Source of the DNA: JAMCRM01 sp041685075
GTDB lineage: Bacteria; Acidobacteriota; Terriglobia; Bryobacterales; Bryobacteraceae
Assembly: GCA_041685075.1 (NCBI GenBank)
Contig: JAWLGN010000258.1
Span: 1 to 7,887, forward strand
DNA: 7,887 nucleotides
Direction of reading: 5' to 3'
Positions 6,582 through 7,887 of this stretch are shown here, in pieces; position 1 is the first letter of the stretch, and each line of letters starts with the position of its first letter. The position numbers and the translations under genes are program-made. The notes beneath the pieces are model-generated. The model ran no database searches. It was not told the origin of the DNA and saw only the letters and a list, made by a program, of their open reading frames with translations.

Positions 6582-7232
6582 CTAATCGGCTCCCTCGAGC
6601 TCGATCACCTCGGCCCCTGCGGGCGGCTGGAACTGGAACAGCCGCGCATCGAGCCGCGGGTTGAGCTTCTCCTCGTCGAAGCGGAACTCCAGCACCGAAC
6701 CGTCGTACCCGTCCACCTTGACGCGCCGGATGCGGTTGGCCTCGTCCACCAGGAACTCCACCCGGGTATAGGGCAGGTTGGGCGAGGAGGGGTCGCCGGT
6801 CACCAGGGTGCCGCCCTCCACCTGGCGCGACCGCAGGGTCTTGAACTCCCTGGAAAAGTCGAGCCGGCCCAGCAGAAAGGCGAGCGGCGCGCGCATATCG
6901 TCGGTCTCCTTCAAGCGGGATTTTTCCACCCGGTTGCCCGACGGGGTATAGAGCCACAGCCACTTGCCGTCGGAGACGAACAGCTTGCCCTCGGGCCGGG
7001 TATAATCCCACCGCATGCGCCCCGGCTTGCGCAGCCGGAGCCGCCCGCTCTCCACCCGGCGCGGCTGCCCGGGCCCCTTATATGTCTCATGGAAAAGGAC
7101 TTCCAGAGTCTGCGCGCGATTGTACCGTTTCTCCACCGCATCCAACACGGAACTGAGAGACGGCGCGGCGGCGGCCCACGCCGGCACCGCGCAGACCGCG
7201 AGCAGAGGTATCCATCGCCAAATCCGGCTCAC
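6582..7232 (-). CDS. lolA: LolA-like periplasmic lipoprotein carrier
   Basis: A 216-residue protein with a Sec signal peptide (RIWRW then IPLLAVCAVPAWA, cleavage near residue 20-23), followed by a LolA-type antiparallel beta barrel. Family segments are clear: LEVLFHETYKGPGQPRRVESG (43-63), KPGRMRWDYTRPEGKLFVSDG (69-89), KWLWLYTPSGNRVEK (90-104), and C-terminal LFQFQPPAGAEVIEL (198-212). LolA takes lipoproteins from LolCDE and carries them to the outer membrane. The frame is open upstream to 7679, but that part overlaps the phosphoesterase gene in another frame. I start at GTG 7232 because it gives a proper signal peptide and has AAAGG four bases upstream. It is the first gene of the run, three bases before gspF, which suggests it may serve a lipoprotein of this machine, for example a secretin or pilotin. 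Confidence 0.88.
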   Translation of the reverse strand: MSRIWRWIPLLAVCAVPAWAAAAPSLSSVLDAVEKRYNRAQTLEVLFHETYKGPGQPRRVESGRLRLRKPGRMRWDYTRPEGKLFVSDGKWLWLYTPSGNRVEKSRLKETDDMRAPLAFLLGRLDFSREFKTLRSRQVEGGTLVTGDPSSPNLPYTRVEFLVDEANRIRRVKVDGYDGSVLEFRFDEEKLNPRLDARLFQFQPPAGAEVIELEGAD

Positions 7233-7291
7233 AAAACCTTTGACGCAGCCGCGGGCCGAAACGTGTATGCCATCACGAGGAAGGAGCGGGT
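7233..7291 (-). other. lolA leader region, candidate promoter location
   Basis: About 60 bp lie between the inverted repeat and the GTG of lolA. This is the only non-coding space upstream of the eight-gene run, so the operon promoter would be here, inside the phosphoesterase gene, or absent (read-through). On the minus strand I see CATACA preceded by TG plus one base, a weak -10-like element, but no matching -35. I see no operator-like palindrome here. Confidence 0.3.
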
Positions 7292-7329
7292 GGGGGGCGG
7301 CGTTCGGGCACAGCCCGTTCGCGCCCCCC
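7292..7329 (-). terminator. GC-rich inverted repeat, possible terminator of the phosphoesterase gene
   Basis: GGGGGGCG at 7292-7299 pairs perfectly with CGCCCCCC at 7322-7329, and within the 22-base interior CGGGC (7305-7309) pairs with GCCCG (7313-7317) around an ACA loop. The structure starts three bases after the phosphoesterase stop codon. No T-tract follows on the minus strand, so it is not a classical intrinsic terminator. It could act as a factor-assisted terminator or protect the mRNA end. Confidence 0.5.
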
Positions 7330-7332
7330 GGC

Positions 7333-7887
7333 TCAGAGCCGGCGGTCCAGAGTTTCCGGGTCTCCGGTTTTGAACACTTCCATGCCCTTCTCCAGCAGTC
7401 GAATGCGCCGCCAATGCGTGGCGCCCTGGCCGTAGGCCCAGGTCGCCACATTGAAGGCCGGCGCGCCTTCAAACGGGAGATCGATGATCTGGTTGGACTT
7501 GTGAATGTGGCCGGTGAAGAGTGCCGCGAGATTGCCGCGATGCCCCACCGCCGCTGCAATGTCGCGGAGTCCCGTCTCGCGCAGGGGAATGTGAGCCGCC
7601 AGGACCAGGGGATCGTCCGGATAGCGCCGCGCCTGGGCGGCCAGCCAATCCAGTTGCGCCTGGTCCAGCCCTCCATCATCGGGGGGCGTTTTCCTGCCCG
7701 GGAATGCCCCGTAGTAGCCGTTGTTCAACACCACGAACCGCCACTGGGTGGCTCCCACAGCCCGGTGAAACGCGTAATGCGCACCGCGGGCGAAACACGG
7801 CAGGGAGCGGATCCAGCTTGCCTCCGCCTGCCCTTGGCAGCTCTGGTCCGCGCCTCCGGTTGCGGCGTACTGCGCGATGTCATGATT
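7333..7887 (-). CDS. Calcineurin-like metallophosphoesterase, C-terminal part (5' partial)
   Basis: The frame is open from the right edge and encodes 184 residues before its stop, so the start and N-terminal metal motifs lie outside the window. The first visible residues are NHD, the end of the GNHD metal-binding motif. AAHIPL (His99 of the fragment) and FTGHIHKS (GHxH at 126-129) follow at the expected spacing and complete the C-terminal half of the di-metal site of calcineurin-like phosphoesterases. LDQAQLDWLAAQ (74-85) is the helix that usually precedes the His strand in secreted or purple-acid-phosphatase-like members. An internal GTG at 7758 could start a shorter frame but would cut off the NHD motif, so I reject it as the start. 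Substrate and localisation cannot be told. It is separated from the following run by 100 bp and a possible terminator, so it is probably not part of the same unit. Confidence 0.88.
   Translation of the reverse strand, partial: NHDIAQYAATGGADQSCQGQAEASWIRSLPCFARGAHYAFHRAVGATQWRFVVLNNGYYGAFPGRKTPPDDGGLDQAQLDWLAAQARRYPDDPLVLAAHIPLRETGLRDIAAAVGHRGNLAALFTGHIHKSNQIIDLPFEGAPAFNVATWAYGQGATHWRRIRLLEKGMEVFKTGDPETLDRRL

Noticed and set aside
5557..7011. Minus-strand frame of 484 residues across lolA and gspF
   Set aside because: It is off-frame and low complexity, and spans the clear lolA-gspF junction. Both genes have strong family motifs in their own frames.
7189..7200. Possible lipobox (LAVC) in the LolA signal peptide
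   Set aside because: The residue before Cys is Val rather than Gly, Ala or Ser, and a good signal peptidase I site (AWA|AA) follows; LolA is a soluble periplasmic carrier.
7266..7290. Candidate sigma-70 promoter for the lolA operon (TGG CATACA)
   Set aside because: The -10-like hexamer matches consensus at only about half of its positions, and there is no -35 at 16-18 bases, so I mention it only as a location within the leader region.
7229..7414. Small minus-strand frame of 61 residues over the intergenic gap
   Set aside because: It overlaps the end of the phosphoesterase, the inverted repeat and the lolA start. It has no recognisable features.

Overview
The window is GC-rich and almost entirely coding, and every gene I accept lies on the minus strand, so transcription runs from high to low coordinates. 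It suggests a Gram-negative (diderm) bacterium: there is a LolA-type periplasmic lipoprotein carrier, and an inner-membrane assembly platform of the type II secretion / type IV pilus kind. The gene style and the combination of PilM-PilN-PilO with GspE/GspF-like proteins recall Acidobacteriota (Solibacter/Bryobacter relatives). That placement rests on general resemblance and no search was run.

Layout in order of transcription. At 7887-7333 is the C-terminal part of a calcineurin-like metallophosphoesterase whose start lies outside the window. A 100-bp gap follows, holding a GC-rich inverted repeat that may terminate it. From 7232 a tight run of eight genes begins: lolA, a gspF/pilC-like platform protein, a gspE/pilB-like ATPase, pilM, pilN, pilO, a membrane-anchored proline-rich protein resembling PilP/GspC, and a pseudopilin-like protein that runs off the left edge. 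Junctions are 3 bp, 9 bp, 1 bp, a 4-bp ATGA overlap, 9 bp, an ATGA overlap and an ATGA overlap. This argues for one translationally coupled operon.

Read as a machine, the ATPase (E) drives the platform protein (F) in the inner membrane. PilM on the cytoplasmic face binds the PilN tail, PilN and PilO form the periplasmic coiled-coil ring, and the PilP/GspC-like protein reaches across the periplasm towards a secretin that would be expected beyond the left edge. The last gene supplies a subunit with a class III (prepilin-type) signal.

The most unusual item is that last gene (961 to beyond position 1). An ordinary pseudopilin-like head of about 150 residues is followed by a Gly/Pro/Gln/Met-rich tail with collagen-like Gly-X-Y triplets. 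The tail is built from near-identical 31-residue (93-bp) tandem repeats and continues past the window. A collagen-like tail on a pilin-like subunit, in an operon that also carries lolA, is the best candidate here for an undescribed variation.
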